Positions 63,255 to 64,000 of a stretch of 64,000 bases of DNA are shown here, piece after piece. Origin of the DNA: Melieria omissa (taxonomy: Eukaryota > Arthropoda > Insecta > Diptera > Ulidiidae). The DNA lies in the NCBI GenBank assembly GCA_963971225.1, contig OZ020270.1, positions 65,042,932 to 65,106,931 on the forward strand, written 5' to 3'. A program made the translations under genes and the position numbers. Under the pieces are notes generated by a model that did no database searches, had not been told where the DNA came from, and saw nothing but the letters and a program-made list of their open reading frames with translations. Position 1 is the first letter of the stretch. Each line of letters begins with the position of its first letter.

Positions 63255-64000
63255 TAAGAAATGAAGCTGTAATTCCTACTGTCGGCGACGTGTCTTTTCT
63301 CCTGGATTCTGGAGCTTCTGACCACATTATTAATAACGAAAATCTTTTCACCGATTGTGTCGATCTGGAGTACCCAATAAGGATATCAGTCGCAAGGTGT
63401 GTGGAATATATTTATGCTACAAAGAAGGGCATCGTTAGACTCTGTGATGATTCTCAAAACGAAATTACCCTGGAAGATGTACTTTTTTGTAAAGATGTCC
63501 CACAGAATTTAATTTCAGTGAAACGGATGCAGGATGCTGGATTGAAAATCGAATTTGATGCAGGAGGTGTTAAAGTCAGCAAGAATGGTCAAGTAATCAT
63601 TGATGGTAAATGTATTCATAATGTTCCTATTATCGACTTTGTTTTAAGCAGAAAAGCGTATGCATCAAATATGGTTAAAAATAATGGTTATCTTTTGTGG
63701 CATGAAAGATTAGGACATATTAGTAAAGGAAAGTTCTTGGAAATAAAAAGCAAAAATATGTTTAATGATATTGCACTTTTAGAGACTGTGCAACCAACTG
63801 ATGAATTATGTGAGGCAAGTATATATGGAAAACAAGCTAGACTAAGTTTTAATGTATCTAAAAATAAAAATTACATTAAAAGATCTTTATTTGTAGTCCA
63901 TTCAGATGTCTGTGGCCCGATAACACCTTCTACAGTTGATGAAAAGAACTATTACGTAATATTTGTTGATCAATATACACACTACTGTGTAAGTTATTTG
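63248..64000 (+). CDS. pol: copia Pol, N-terminal part, runs off the window
   Basis: Open from about 63248 to the window edge. Protease [10 protein letters not shown] (~63300) is intact. The pre-integrase zinc region has WHERLGHIS (~63698), but the expected second cysteine of the CxxC pair is serine ([10 protein letters not shown], ~63808). The integrase core starts with VHSDVCGPI (~63898). The frame is -1 relative to Gag, pointing to an indel between them. The element would otherwise be readable as far as the window shows. Confidence 0.85.

Larger units (their letters stand above)
46925..64000 (+). mobile_element. BEL/Pao element with env domain, decayed and heavily interrupted
   Basis: Order: split 5' LTR, PBS (TGGTGACCCCGACT, 55049-55062), gag, PR, RT, RNase H, integrase and env-like domain. 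Interruptions are a hairpin element containing an errantivirus (47044-54965), a composite SINE (56496-56941) and a copia element from 61943 on. The right part of env and the 3' LTR lie beyond the window. Confidence 0.8.

Overview
The window looks like a repeat-packed stretch of an insect genome, most likely a higher fly (Diptera; a tephritid fruit fly is my guess, not shown by the sequence). No intact host gene is visible. Nearly everything that can be named is a transposable element or a piece of one, nested several layers deep. All boundaries and identities below were read by eye.

Layout. 1-5875: a young mdg3/micropia-like Ty3-gypsy LTR element on the + strand; its pol is open, its gag carries one short frame break, and a complete -1 frameshift signal lies at the gag/pol junction. 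5992-6585: a piggyBac-type MITE. 7201-19207: one old errantivirus-like provirus (AGTTA...AATT LTRs, TATA target duplication) broken into by a TTAA MITE, a tRNA-derived SINE, an IS630/Tc1-mariner remnant and two PIF/Harbinger-like elements. The larger Harbinger-like copy carries a decayed ribose-5-phosphate isomerase gene and was later hit by a mariner and by a solo LTR. 19230-22645: a hAT-like MITE, a truncated SINE and a foldback element containing a TTAA MITE. 23170-30107: a mariner split by a minus-strand mdg3-like element (23256-29376), which is itself split by an R1-clade LINE flanked by a 222-bp duplication. 30.5-35.7 kb: LTR, MITE, mariner and RTE fragments and a foldback with CAC...GTG ends. 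37178-42030: a 4.9-kb element with long inverted repeats, the same type of ends and a decayed arthropod transposase-like gene. 42050-44689: an element with subterminal repeats and two nested TTAA MITEs. 45946-46860: an irritans-type mariner. 46925-64000: a decayed BEL/Pao element with an env domain. A hairpin element in its 5' LTR hosts an apparently intact errantivirus (47530-54409, gag-pol plus env, LTRs differing at one seen base). A composite SINE lies in its gag, and a copia element that runs off the window interrupts its env.

How it fits together. Almost every insertion can be ordered in time from its target duplication. Opposite arms of inverted repeats, and reading frames that resume after insertions, serve as built-in empty-site controls. 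The youngest elements are the mdg3-like copy at the left edge (271 bp of LTR identical by eye) and the errantivirus at 47.5-54.4 kb. The best leads are the frameshift pseudoknot (1842-1901), the captured Rpi gene (16.2-17.0 kb), the 222-bp LINE duplication, the composite retroposon (56.5 kb) and the intact env-bearing errantivirus.
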